DNA of 64,000 bases from Dioscorea cayenensis subsp. rotundata. Lineage: Eukaryota; Streptophyta; Magnoliopsida; Dioscoreales; Dioscoreaceae. Positions 46,682 through 59,800 of this stretch are shown piece after piece. The translations under genes and the position numbers were made by a program. The DNA lies in assembly GCF_009730915.1 (NCBI RefSeq), contig NC_052481.1, positions 18,596,386 through 18,660,385 of the forward strand, given 5' to 3'. Under the pieces are notes generated by a model. It had not been told where the DNA came from. It did no database searches and saw only the letters and a list, made by a program, of their open reading frames with translations. The number at the start of each line of letters is the position of its first letter. Within the stretch, counting starts at the first letter, position 1.

Positions 46682-48266
46682 TTATGCCGCAGCAGCCGGT
46701 GGCTCATTCTGCATATCCACCACCCTCTTCCACGACGGCCGGCAGGAGATATCAGACCACCACTTACTGACCCTTTTTCTTTCCTTAAAAAGTGCGGCAC
46801 AGCCCGCAATTGTCGAAAGCCTTTGAGCATTGGGCAGGTGAGAAAGATCAGCAAGAGTGAACTTATCTCCGGCCAAGAACCGGGTTTCTTCGAGTCTTTG
46901 CTCATAGATATCGAGTACTTTGGCCAATTTTCTTCTGCTATCCTCGACCACCATTTTGTCGGTCTCTAGTCCCAGCACTGGTGCATATGCAAGGTGAAAC
47001 ACTAATGCCGAGCTCGGTGGCTCGAAACTTTGTTCTTCTGTTTGTAACCATTGCTCGATTGATGCTCTTTCTAGTGTTCCTTTGCCTAGAATGTCCTTGT
47101 TACCTTGTTCCGGGTACCTCTCCGATATGTAGCGGCATATTGCCCGGGAATCTAAAACCATTAATTATTTTAACATATCAACTAAATATTTATAGATTTG
47201 GTCTTTTGATTTTTTATTTAAGAGAAAAATAAAATACACTCTAAGAGTGATATTAAAGCATACTTTTGATTCATGAACCATAGTTTTACATTTATTTTGA
47301 TTTTTAAAGGCAGAAAAAAAAATATTCTGATCCATGGAATAAAAAAAAAAAATGAAATGAGATCAGAACGGTCTAATTTCTTCCTACAAGGGAAAAATGT
47401 GTTGTATATTTTTAAAATATAATTGATACTTTGATATATTAGTATAATTTTTTTTTACAAAGTGGATAAACTATAATTTTATTAAAAACACAAAAGTATG
47501 GAATAAGTAATACATTCTAGTATACTATAAAAATTTGTATCCATTATCTTTGATAGTTAAAATAATTTGTGATTCTAATATTATTATGATTATGTGTTTC
47601 ATTTAGTAGCCTGTTTGTATAAGCATTTGCTTAATATCATATTGAGTGTCATGGTTTATTACAATATTTTCATGTAATAATCTAACACAGACAATGATAT
47701 ATTTAGTTTATTTTTTACAATTTTTTTTAATAAATATGAATGAACCACAAAGATTCAACCATCAAATTGTGAGTTGACAAGGATTTGATACCGGGAAAAA
47801 ATAAAATATCAACTCTAATGTTGCAGGAATAATATTTATATCACGTTTTTGTTCAATAATTGAATTATTCCATCACTTGTTTAGTTTAATAACCAAATTG
47901 GCAAAAATAAGAAAAAAAAAACACAATAAATAATAATTTAGCATGATCGATCTTCTTACCGACTAGTGTAGTCTTGCCATCTTCAAAGGTGAGGGCTTGG
48001 CCAAAAGGCTGTCACAACATTGTATTATCAGCTAACCATGAATGTAGTTATATAAACACATAATAATAATAATAATAATTCATAAATAGTTTTATTATCA
48101 ATGTATATATATATACCTGGAGCTTGAGATACTCTGGCTTCCTCTCAGTACCCTTGTAGTTGTCAACCCTAACAAGTTGGAACTCCACATCCTTCTCAAA
48201 AAGACAAGCAAGCACTCTTGCAACCTCAGCAGAAGTTGGTGATCCAAAGACCTTGATGCTGCCCAT
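46682..48266 (-). CDS. phi-class glutathione S-transferase
   Basis: This cytosolic enzyme type conjugates glutathione to electrophiles. Exons are 48117-48266, 47960-48008 and 46682-47151; they sum to 669 nt (222 residues), normal for the family, in the standard three-exon phi structure. The catalytic-Ser motif GSPTSAEVARV keeps the Ser. Next come FEKDVEFQLV, the G-site loop PFGQALTFEDG (the usual VP is AL here), SRAICRYISERYPEQGN, the C-terminal domain with RFLAGDKFTLADLSHLPN and KWWSDIS. The start chosen is the ATG at 48266 (MGSIKVFG); an in-frame ATG at 48332 would add 22 Asn/Lys-rich residues and is less likely. The gene lies second from the left in a four-gene same-strand GST cluster and looks intact. 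Confidence 0.92.
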
Positions 48267-49124
48267 TGTTTGATTGGATTTGGTTATACACTTCCTCTTG
48301 TTGTTGTTGTTGTTTTGGTTGAGAGTGCACACAATAAAACATTTGGTGGAGTGGAGATTTAATATGGTATGAAAAGAATAAAATGATATTAATTAAAGAT
48401 AAAAGGAAAAGGAAAAAGAAAAAGATTAAAAAATAAATAAAGATAAAGAAATTAACACTTGATTTTAGTTTCAGGGATTTGGTTTTAAACACTTTGTGAT
48501 GTGGTTAGTACTGGTTAGATGACTTTGTCAAAAGTAAAGAGGAAGGAACTCTAAAGTTGTGCATTTTGTGTGGGTGAAGATTAATTTGTAGTGCTGCAGA
48601 TGAACAGTGGAACAATTCATATTTTGTCAGAATATTATTCCTTAATTGTACTGACTGCCTCTAGCTCAACCTTTCTTTCCTTTTTTGTCTATGATAAATT
48701 GAAAAGATAATTACTATATATATTTTTCTTTCCTCTTTTGTCTATGATGAATTGAAAATATAATTATTATATATATCTCTTTCCTTCTTTGTCTATGATA
48801 AATTGAAAATATAATAACTATATATATATATATATATATGCTATAGATGTATATAATACGCAACTGTGGACATTCAGCCGTTGAGCACAGTAACAATTAT
48901 GGAAGTTACAATCAGTATAAATTGGGGTTTAGTTGGGTTGATTAGTTTTAGATTTAAATTTTTTTTTTTGAGATTTGTTCAGATATTGTGCAAAAATTGA
49001 TTGAACGGTTCAAATTAAAATAGTGTGCATCCCGTTTTTCACTGTGTTGATATTCATAAGCACAGTGCAAAACCGCTGGATTTGAAATCCAACGATTGAT
49101 ACGAACCTTTGTAGATGATGGATG

Positions 49125-49181
<57 letters not shown>

Positions 49182-49765
49182 AGTGAGAAAGGTCCAATTT
49201 AAGGGTTTATTAAGGAATATGTAAGTATGGAGATGCACCTTATCAATCCCTAGGAACATATTAACTAAGGGCTAGGCACCATATGAAGCAATGAAAGTCT
49301 GTCATGAACACACTCAAAAGATTTAAATAAATTATATATAGCTAATAAGTCCCCGTGCCATGCAACTTTAGAAAAGAAGGATACTACTCTTATAAGGGAC
49401 TCACCAAGGACTCATTGAAATATGACCATAAACAGTACTTGAGCCCAGAAACATTAGATGAACAATACTATCACAGTACCATGGCACAAAGTTTCAACTT
49501 TGCGCCTGCCCATCCACTACCATATGACAATCCATTGAGTTATGCAATGGTTATCTTTTAAAAATATTTGGTTTCCATCAACTATGTTAATTGGAGAAAT
49601 ATTTGGTAATTAATAGCCCCATTTAAGTCGATTTGATAAATAAAAACCTACTTACAAGCTTTTTGATTCCACATTCTATCATGTTAAACTTTCGAGTTAA
49701 ATTAGGAGTAAGTAATATATTTGGTATGCATTTATTATGTATAGTACTAATTTTGATGTAAACAT

Positions 49766-49810
<45 letters not shown>

Positions 49811-50284
49811 TATTAATAATTTGGTGATTATTTGTGATGATTCTAATATTATATATCTATAAAAGTAAGAAGTTCAACCCCAGCATCCAACTTAAATGAA
49901 GAATATAATGCCTTCAAAATATTTTTGATTTATGTCTACTCAAGCTAATTATTTAACACTTAATAATTGTGAGGTTCTTCATTGTTTACTTATTTCATGG
50001 AGTTAATTGATGCTCTTATTTATTTAACAATATTCAAACCATATATTCCTGCCATGGTGTATTCCTCAGCCACCTTTCTCCACATTCTTTACTGAAATCT
50101 TCATGAATATTCAAATGTTGAACCTCCTTCATTATGATTAAGTTATTAACCAATACTCTTTATTTTATAATAATATAAGGCACTTAAAATTATTCATTAA
50201 TACCAGCAGAGGTTCTTCATAGATTAAACACCAAGTTCAAATGGTCACTGACCACAAACACACAAGCCACAAACATTCATCATA
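48267..50284. other. intergenic region between the second and third GST genes
   Basis: AT-rich, with long (AT)n tracts at about 49131-49176 and 49770-49808 and a shorter one near 48821-48839. Near 48700-48820 a unit of about 55 bp (TTGTCTATGATAAATTGAAAA) repeats three times. No gene is seen. Confidence 0.55.
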
Positions 50285-51138
50285 TCAGTAAGTGAATTTC
50301 TCAAGCAAACCAGGATGCTCCTGCTGCATTTCAACCACCTTCTTCCATGAAGCCCTTGAAGATATAGCATTCCACCATCTGTCCACATTCTTTCTTTTCT
50401 TGAAGAGCTCTCTTCCCTTCTCAGACTTGGTCACAATGTATTGGGAATTAGGCAGGTGAGATAAGTCGGCAATTGTGAACTCATCACCAGCCAAGAACTC
50501 ACTCTCGGCAAGCCTTTTATCATAGACATCGAACAATTTGGCAAGCTTCTTCTCACTATTTGCAATGATAGTTTGGTCTGGTATCGAGCCCAAGGGGGCA
50601 GCGAAAGCTAACTGAAAGACTAGATCAGAGCTCGGAGGATCGAAGTTTTGAGTTTCAGCTTGCAACCATTGCTCAATGGATGCTCTTTCAAGTGCACCGG
50701 TCCCAAATATGTTCTTGTTTCCGCTGTCTGCGTACTCTGTGCAAACACACCTGCAAATTTCTCTTGAATCTACAAAAAAAATATGTTAGATGGTGTATTG
50801 GCTCTGATACTATGTTAGCGAAGCAAGATTTAATATGTAACATTGCATACTTGTCAGTGTGGTATTTCCATCTTTGAAGGTTACTTGGCCTGAGCAATCC
50901 TGCAGAAATAACAACAGAGAAAGTTAATCTGTAACGGAACAATATCAGGCATAAGAATTATGAGAAAAAAAACTTCATGAGAATGTGCCTGTAGTTTAAG
51001 GAACTCGGGCACTTTCTGATTTCCTTTGTATGTGTCTATGCGAACCAGTTGGAACTCGACATCCTTCTCAAAGAGGCATGCTAACACCCTGGCCACATCA
51101 GTGGATGCTGGCAGGCCAAACACCGTCACACTCCCCAT
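50285..51138 (-). CDS. phi-class glutathione S-transferase, divergent G-site, GC-AG intron 1
   Basis: Exons are 50989-51138, 50851-50899 and 50285-50769, 684 nt in all (227 residues), the same three-exon plan and exon sizes as its neighbour. The Ser motif GLPASTDVARV is retained, with FEKDVEFQLVRIDTYKG very close to the preceding gene. The second exon reads DCSGQVTFKDG where relatives have PFGQVPAFEDG, so the glutathione loop is altered. The third exon has SREICRCV, FLAGDEFTIADLSHLPN and RWWNAIS. The first intron has no GT at the expected place: the border is CTACAG|GCACAT, so it needs a GC donor, and a weak one. The gene may be poorly spliced or inactive, although the reading frame is otherwise whole. 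Confidence 0.82.
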
Positions 51139-52540
51139 GTCTTTCTCTTTAATTCTCTATCTCAAACACAGACAATGTTAAGGATTGCACCCTGCATTAG
51201 CATTAACAAGAAGGGAATTTATTGATCAGGGTGGCAGAGGAACTAGTGCTTTCTTGGTAAAGGAGAAAGATAAAGAGGAAAGCAAAAGGAAAAGAAAAAG
51301 ATCTAATACCTGTTTTAAACAAAGAGCAACACATATACGTATTCATACAAGTAAAACAGAAGAATTCCTCGAGTACTTACTTGAATTCAATAATCCTTTC
51401 GTGGTTGCAGCAAGACATTTTGAGTATGTGAAAGAAATACCAATCCTTTATTCAACATCTTCTCAGAAAAAAAGAAAAAGAAAAAGAAGAGTTGTCTGAA
51501 TAAAATTATGCATCTACTTACCAACTTCTAAAAGTCATTATTTGAATGCAGACACAGTAATTTTATGCTTAACAATAGTCTGCTGTAGACATAATAGTAG
51601 ACTTATCCACAAAAATGACTGAGGATTAACATGATGCATTGTGATTCACCACAGGAGAAAGAAGCTCCGTACAACATATATATCCAATGCATAGTTTATA
51701 AGACATACAGCTCATCCAATTAATTCGATTAGCTTCATGTCCCATATATCCAAAACTCCACATCAATTGAAGAAATTGATAAAGACAACAATCTCTTTTG
51801 TAACATTCCAGCAAAAAGCTAGCTTGAACTCTATTAAGGAAATTATTGCAATTTTTGGTCTAATCAGCACACACACATGTATAGAAATATGATATATATA
51901 TATATATATACACATATATATATAAGTTATGTTGGTTCACTCAACTCCATGCTACATCAATGAACACACTGAATTCAAAATACATTATAAATGAAAAGAT
52001 GAAAATAGTTCATGGAGAGATTACCTCACATATAAACTTGAGAACACAACTACATATCAATAGGATTTAATGTTTTGTTAAAACTAACTAAATCGGTAAA
52101 TATTCCACCTCCTTGCTAACTATAAACTAGAATAAAAGAGAACAATTCTCTTTACATTTAAAAAAGAATAAAAAAAAAAAGAAGAAGACAACAGAGAACT
52201 AAAGAGAATTATTTCTTGGAACTAAGAACACACACCCCTTGGACCTACTTTCTCAAGAAAATCTCTTGTTATATGTATATAAATGTCCAATTACACAACA
52301 GATATCTCTAAACACCCTTACTAGCATATATAGGTTAATTAAGGTGATTTTAATATCACCCAAAGCCCAACAGTCAAAATGAGCTGCCAGTGAATCACAT
52401 CCTGCATCTTAGATAAACTACCAAAATCTTATTCCCCAAAAATCCAAGCTCTAAACCTTCAATCCATTCCACAACAATACTCAAAGAAGCATAAAAAACA
52501 AGAAGCACTTAAAAACAACAATAACAACAACAACAACAAC

Positions 52541-52572
<32 letters not shown>

Positions 52573-53054
52573 AAGTCTATCCATTTCAAGACATCCAAAA
52601 ATTTTACCAAAATAGCAACACACAAACCATCACCAAGAGCAGCCAACCAGTCAGTCAAGTAAATTAGTCAATGCTCCACCTTCCAAAGCTACAGGAACCT
52701 AAAAATCTCAGAAAGCTAAAACAAAAGTGTCATCTCTAAACCAAGAAGAACATACATCTCAAACTGTTCTTTCAATATCACCAAAAACCCAATGGCAAGC
52801 ATGAGCACCAGTGGATCACATCCCACAGTTCAGATAAACTACCAAAATCTGGACAAAATACAAGCTTTGAACCTTCAATCACTTCTCCCGCAATAACATT
52901 CATAGAGACACGAAAAACAAGACAAACAAACACATGACAGTAACAACAACATCACAAAGCTCTGCAGTTCAAGACATTCAGAATTCATTAAAAAGTAAAA
53001 CAAGATAAGAACCATCACCAATAACAGCCAGCCAGCCAGCCAGTCAAGCAGTGC
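51139..53054. other. intergenic region between the third and fourth GST genes
   Basis: It contains (AT)n near 51890-51925, (CAA)n at 52515-52541 and (TCA)n at 52543-52572. The last 280 bp (about 52775-53054, the 3' flank of the fourth GST) are duplicated in diverged form at about 52370-52690. No gene is seen. Confidence 0.6.
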
Positions 53055-53793
53055 TCAACCAGCCTTTGGAGTATTCTGCATCTCGACAACCTTCATCCAC
53101 GACGGCCTTGATGAGATCTCCTTCCACCACCTCCCAACATTCTCCCTCTCCGTCAACAAACCACCCCGATCAGTAGCATTAACAATACAATGACAATTGG
53201 GCAAATGCGATAAATCCGCAAAGGAAAACTCATCTCCAGCCAAGAACCGAGTCTCTCCCAACCTCCTCTCATACACATCCAAAACCTTGCCAAGCTTCTC
53301 CTCATTCTTCTGAATAGCATTCTCGTCCTGCTTCAGCTTCATCCTCGGCGCAAACGCCAGCTGAAAAACCAGCACCGAGCTCGGTGGGTTGAAGCTCTGC
53401 GCCTCGGCTTCCAGCCACTGATCTATGGAAGCCCGCTCCAAGAGATCACCTTTTCCGAGCAAAAATTTGTTGCCTTTCTCCGGGTACTTGTCCAAGATGT
53501 AGCGGCAGATGGCTCTGGATTCTGAGAAATAGAAACGGGAAGATGAGAATAAAGAAGATGGAGATGGAGATGGAGAGAGATGAGAGAATGGTACCGAAGA
53601 GGGAGATGGAATCGTCTTGGAAGGCAGGGACTTGGCCGAAAGGTTGGAGTTTGAGGAAGTCTGGAGATCTGTGCTGACCTTTAGACATGTCGACGGGGAG
53701 GAGCTGGAAGTCGACTTCCTTCTCGAAAAGGCAAGCAAGGACTCTGGATACAGCTGTGGACATTGGAGGTCCGTATACCTTCACGGCGGCCAT
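53055..53793 (-). CDS. phi-class glutathione S-transferase lacking intron 1
   Basis: Two exons, 53595-53793 and 53055-53521, total 666 nt (221 residues). The motifs are the most canonical of the cluster: GPPMSTAVSRV with the catalytic Ser, FEKEVDFQLLPVDMSKGQH, the G-site loop KLQPFGQVPAFQDD, SRAICRYILDKYPEKGN, RFLAGDEFSFADLSHLPN and RWWKEISSRPSW. The first exon is 199 nt, exactly the sum of exon 1 (150) and exon 2 (49) of the neighbouring genes. The first intron has thus been lost cleanly, while the second remains (53522-53594, only 73 nt). The frame is intact and this is the best candidate for an active enzyme in the cluster. Confidence 0.94.
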
Positions 53794-54369
53794 GGGTGAT
53801 GCTCAGGAGCAGGAGCAGGAAGAGGAGGTCTTGGCGGGGTAGTTGAAGAAGAAGGTCTTTGGTTTATCTTGTTCTCTGTTTGGGGGATTTATCAGTAAGT
53901 TTTTTTTTTTATTATTTATTATTTAATTTTTAAGCTAGTTTATGGAAGGCCACAATAATCGATACTAAGATGATTACATAACACAATACAACATTGTTTA
54001 AAGCGTGTATAAGTTTAATACAAAAGTGATGTTATTTTTATTGAATAGATTTGTTTGAATTATGTGAATGTCAACTTATCATCACATTATCATCAACGTC
54101 ATTATTTTTTATATAAACTTCAAATTTAAAATTTAAAAACAAATTATAAAACCATATCTAAAATTTTAAACATAAATACTATATAATCATATACCCAGAA
54201 ATTTAAAAACTTAAATCCTAAATAATAAATACTAAACCCTAAAATTCTAAATGTTAAATTCTAAGCCCTAAACCCTAAATAGTAAACTACCAGCCCTTAT
54301 GATTTATAATTTATGCTTTAGGTAAAGGATTTACAAAATAAAGAGAAATTTAAATTTTTATCACTACTC

Positions 54370-55516
54370 TAGTATAAATGGGTTTATGTCGTAAATGGGT
54401 AACACGATTAAGACATACTTAAATTAAACAGTTTCGTGTCGTAATCGTGTCAACCCATTTAAGACACGATTAACACAAATATATAGGGTAAAAAAGTAAT
54501 TATAACTCATATATATGTATATTGGATTTTAGATATTTAAGTACTTATGTATGTTGGGCTTAAGTATTGATATATATTTGTTGGATTTTGAACTAATATA
54601 TTTTTGGATTTTAATTCAACTTTTGTTGCCATTGTTGGTTCATGGATTTTGTATAAAAACGGATAAAATGGGTTGTGTCATGTTACACGACCCAATTATA
54701 AGAGTGTTAAGTGGGCTCGTACCATATTACACATCCCAATTACAAATTAAGTAGGTTAAGCAGGTTAAGCGAGGCGTATCGTGTTACACGCTTCTATAGG
54801 TGTAAATGAGCCAAATTGAGCTTGACCATGTTGAAGCTTAGTTTGCTATTATTTTAACCGAGCTTGAGCCGAGCTCAAGCCTACATCAAGCTTCATAAAT
54901 AATAAAACCCTCAGAGTTCAACTCGTTTGTTGGATAAAGAACGATCATTTTTTTCATAAGTAATACATGATCATAATTATTATTATTATTGAAAAAATAT
55001 TGTTTTAAAATTAATATTGAACCTTTTTATAATAAAAAAAAATATAAATTAATCTTATTTTTCTTAAATTCATACTTAAAAATTAGTATAATGTTTTTGT
55101 AATATATTATTAATGATCCCATAGATGACGATATTAATATTGCTATAAAAGTTTCTATAAATACTTTACATAAATGAGCATTTTAACGATTCTTATAAGT
55201 GAGCTTTTAATGATATTATAAATGAGTTGTTTACGAGCCTTAATGAGCCAAGCTTGGTGGTGTTCAAACTCGGCTTGTTTACCTTATGAGCTTTAATAAA
55301 CGAGCCGAGCTAAGCTCTTAACAAGCTGAGCCTTCGAGTTTTTAATGAATGCATTGATTCATTTATAGCCCTACACGTTTCATGTATGGGTTGCGAATGT
55401 GTTTAGGAAGTTAGACATGATTAATAATTGTGTCGTGTCTATGTCTAACATTTTTGTGTTATATTCCTATTTTAACACGATACGATTAAATATGTTTACA
55501 CGAATTGCCACTCCTA
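54370..55516. mobile_element. older hAT-like repeat with CACGAC / GTCGTG motifs, interrupted
   Basis: Both sides of the nested element carry many ACACGA, GTGTCGTG and TCGTGTTAC motifs in opposing orientation, and the right end (reverse TAGGAGTGGCAATTCGTG) looks like a plant hAT terminus. The left end near 54370 is poorly matched and no convincing target duplication was found, so the limits are tentative. Confidence 0.4.
54795..55373. mobile_element. non-autonomous hAT element, GAGCTTGAGCC type, nested
   Basis: The ends are TATAGGTGTAAATGAGCCA and, reverse-complemented, TAGGGCTATAAATGAATCA. Flanks CACGCTTC (54787-54794) and CACGTTTC (55374-55381) form an 8-bp target duplication with one transition. 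Subterminal motifs GAGCTTGAGCCGAGCTC and GAGCCGAGCTAAGCTC face each other, and the interior is AT-rich and non-coding. Element size is 579 bp. Confidence 0.82.
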
Positions 55517-56754
55517 AATTTAAAAACACAATTCAAAAATAAATAAACAGATAATGTAGTTCTAAGGGAAAAACAATATTTTTTTAATAATTTAAATCTA
55601 ATCTTAGATAAAATAAATAAAATAGGCAATGGGGATGCTTAATTGTTTTTTTAATTTTTTTTATTTGCTTAGTGTGCTTTGATATTGATACACAAAACAA
55701 ATCAAATAAGTCACATGGTCTGTGTGAAAAGAGGTGTATTTTTCAAATTCAAAAGAGGTGTATTTTTCAAATTCAAAAGTGAGTGGCAGGAGAGTTTTCT
55801 GACTCTGGCTCTATTTAGTTCTTAAAAATCTTTTGGGTATGCATGTGGTATAACTTTCGTTGCCCCCTGTAACATTTAACTGCCGGATTAATAAATTTTT
55901 AGATTATACATTACTGTAATTGTCTATTTTTTTTATAACATTTAAAAAATGGCACTTATCACTTTTATTAAAATAAAAGGCAAAAACAAAATAAGATGCT
56001 AGGACCTCGTAAAAACTAGAGATTTTATTTTAATGAGTACTTTTACATGGACAAAGATATAAACTCAAAATTATTTATTTAAATGATCAAAACTTCCACT
56101 AATTAAACCAACCGGGTTATTAGGTTTGTTCTTTTCCAAACTTGTGTATTTGTGACTACCCAACCAATAAAAAAGATTCCAACTATTAACAATGCTTTCA
56201 CTATAAATGCAAGAGATCTCTGATAGTCAATGAGAAACTATTTAGTTCATCCATTGCATATAACCCATTAATATGTGGTTTATCTTTTTGTTTTGGAAAA
56301 AATAAAAAATAAAAAAGAAGTATTACTAGAGCAACAACACATTTGTTACCAAAATGTTTAAAAGGCTAATAAAAAGGGGAAACCAAATGTTTGCAAAGTT
56401 GAATCCACAATATTTTCAATTATAACGGAGCTGTAGCTGTATATATCAAGGGATTTGAAAGATTTGATAATTACAACACAGAATACAATCTGATTTGATA
56501 TGAGTAAAGCTCATAATTCAGTTGACAACATGCTTCAGAGAATCTTATATATAAACTTTAATCCTAAATATACTTGATAAAATTCATTATAAATAAATAC
56601 TTTGTGCTGAAGATGTTCATCCTCCTTTTCTTTTTCTTGATTTCTTATTCTATTCTATTACAGTATCTTATGATATACATACATACATACATGCATACAT
56701 GTATACACGTATATATATATATACATGCATACATGTATACACGTATATACATAC

Positions 56755-56806
<52 letters not shown>

Positions 56807-56809
<3 letters not shown>

Positions 56810-59800
56810 CCTCCTCTGAAAATTCAACTTGCCAATAAAATAAGCAAAAAGTAAAGCATACAAAAGAGGGAAAACCATAAGCATAGCAGCAACCAAACCA
56901 AGCCTATCATGGTGAAATCCAAAGTAATCTCTCAGAAACTGGGCAACTGGTTTGGTCTCTCCAAACACTGTGATCTTTTTTTCAATGTCTCCATACTGAG
57001 AAGTAAAGAGACCATTCAATGTCCAAGACATTGGCATGATGTAGTAAAACCAAATCCACCACTTTGGAATATGCTGTTCATATGAAACAATTTCATTGCT
57101 TCTAGTTAGTTATTCATAACTAACTTATACTCTTCTTTTTAAGCTTAATAAAGAAGGAGAAAAATTAAATAAATAAATAGACTTACCGGCCCGGGTATTA
57201 GGAAGCCGGAGAATAGATTGAGGTTTTGGTAGAAGAAGGATGACATAATGGAAGCCACTTGAACATTTGGGGTCAATGAAACAAGAAGCATTCCCAGATA
57301 GATAAAGCTGAGCAATGAGCAAAACATGGTGTAAAAGAACCATAAGAATTTGCTAGCTGACCAATAGTAGCCAATTGCCGGGTATGCGATTATCATGAAG
57401 ATTAGTACTTGGATGAAAACATAAGGTATCTCAATGATGACCTGAAAATGCAGCAATTTTCGTATTCAGTATGATTTACTACAAAGATAAAGTGCAGAGT
57501 TTAGAGACCAATATTGCATTTAATCCATTATTTTTCAGTATCACGGCGATACCTGAGCAAGTGAATATGCCCATGAAGAATACATTCCGGCAAATTTTTC
57601 TCTGTAAAGAACAGCGCGCTCAGTTATTACAAACGGTATGACTGATGAGCAGTTGTTTATACCGGTGAAGATTGTTGATGCATACATCGAGCCAAGCATG
57701 TTGAATAAATTTTGCTGGTTATCCCTTTCAAATAAACAAAAGGAAAGGGACAGTTAACAAGTGAATTGGAGTTGAAACTGTGCTATAAAAGCTACTTATG
57801 AAGTAATTAACTTACAGAGTTTTTCCATGTTTCCAAAACAACACTGCAAATACCACTGATGCAAAGAACATATATGTGGTTCGAACCAAATTATAGGAAG
57901 GACTTCTCCAGTAGGACAAGTATTGCTTCCATAGACAAGCTTTGAATTGTCCCCAGCTGTTTTGGGGAAACCGTGTCGGAAAATGCAAATCTTTTGAACC
58001 TGGTGGTGGCATACTCAACTGTTTAACCAGTTCTTTGTTGTCACTAGTGCAGCAGAAAAAAAAATCATAACTCATAAGAGATTATTGCAAATGAATAAGC
58101 AGTAAATCTCGCATTGCAGAAAAAATTAGTGCACTTTCTAAACTCACTTGTACAGATTTGATTCTCTATATATCTGCGCGAAGTCTATGCCGAATTGTGC
58201 CTCAACAGATGAAGAGGTCACTTCCAGCATCCATGTTGCCGGGTTATAATTATCTCTGATTTTTGGAACTCCAGAAATACGCTGTCAAAGATCATTTAAA
58301 AAAAGAAAAATCTGAATTAATATAGTCTGGTATAAATATTTTACCTTCTTTTGCTCAAATTAGAATGACAGACAATAATGAGTAAGTCTATAAGAATACT
58401 TGCCTCAAAATATTCGATTACTTTGCTTGAATGCTGACCAAGTGGTCCAGAATAGATTAGTTCACCTCCCCTTTTCATTAGAATTAGCTGCAATACAAAC
58501 AAAACATTAATAGTTTTAGTAATAACCAATCTAATGTTTCCCGGCCTATCTTCTTATATGAAAATAAAATTAACCTCGTCAAATGCCTCAAATATATCAA
58601 TGCTTGGCTGATGAATGGTACAAACAACTGTTCTTCCAGTTTCAGCTACATTTTTCACAGCACGCATGACGATTGCAGCTGCTCTAGCATCAAGGCCTGA
58701 AGTCGGTTCGTCCATAAATATAATGGAAGGATTAGCAACTAGCTCGACAGCAATTGTTAGTCGCTTTCTTTGCTCGGTAGAGAGGCCATTAACCCCAGCT
58801 ATTCCAACTAGCGCGTCTTTGATGCCATCAAGCTCAATTGTTTCAAGAACTTCATTAACAAATTCCTGCAGTTAAAATAGAAACAATGTGTCAACAATAT
58901 CAACATAAATAGTAAAGAATTTTCGGCTCTGGATATAACATACAGATCTTGTCTTTGAATCAATTTCATGTGGTAGACGAAGCCAAGCGGAATAAATAAC
59001 AGATTCTTCGACAGTAATTTGAGGAGAATGAATGTCAGTCTGTTCACAGTAACCTGAAATCCTCGCAAATGTTTCTTGTGTTTTCGGATATCCTCCGATT
59101 CTAATGTCTCCTTCAATTACTCCACCTGTTTTCCTTCCAGCAAGAACATCCAGAAGTGTAGTTTTACCTGCTCCACTGACACCCATCAACACCGAAAGAA
59201 TGCCAGGCTGAAATGCTCCAGTTATATTGTGCAACAACTGAAGCTTCTTATCTGTATATCCTTGTTCTCTCATTTCCTGTTCGAATAAAAAGAGCCAGTT
59301 ACTGCTATAATACATCTAGTAATTGTTCTACATTATAAAAGTTTTACCAATGGTGCATCGACAAAATATTGAACATCCTGAAATGTTACTGCTAGTGGTT
59401 GGAAAGGCAAGACCATCCTCCCTGCAATATCCAAAGTAGGATCTATTAACATTCAATTGGAATGCATCATAGTGAAAAACAGAAAAAGGATACTCACCGA
59501 TTCTTTTAGTCTCTTGCTTGCTATTCTTCAGCTCTATAGTTTTATGAAGACCATCTAATCCACTTATCTGAGAAAGCTTCTCCCGAGAAATAATAGCACG
59601 AGACATTCCGACAGCTGAACTTCTTCTATAAACATAATTAGTTGAGAGCAAAGATGAAATTACATAGTTTCAATTCAGTGGAAAAACTTACGTCTTTTGA
59701 AAGTTAATGCTAGAGTAAATCCCACATTCAAAAGCAAAGAGTATCCTAACAAGGCTCCAATTGATATCCAATAAAAGTAGCTCTTGAAGTCTAATCCACG

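Larger units (their letters stand above)
53794..56806. other. intergenic region between GST cluster and ABCG gene
   Basis: It contains a nested hAT element (54795-55373) inside an older CACGAC-motif repeat (about 54370-55516). A complex microsatellite lies at 56680-56806 (CATA, CATG, TACACGTA and AT units) next to the ABCG stop codon. No gene is seen. Confidence 0.6.

Noticed and set aside
49355-49561. Small open frame of 68 residues
   Set aside because: No family features or splice context; it lies in AT-rich intergenic DNA.
54346-54370. AATTTAAA on both sides of the outer hAT-like repeat as a target duplication
   Set aside because: The 8-mer is AT-only and common in this DNA, and the adjoining left end does not pair with the right end.
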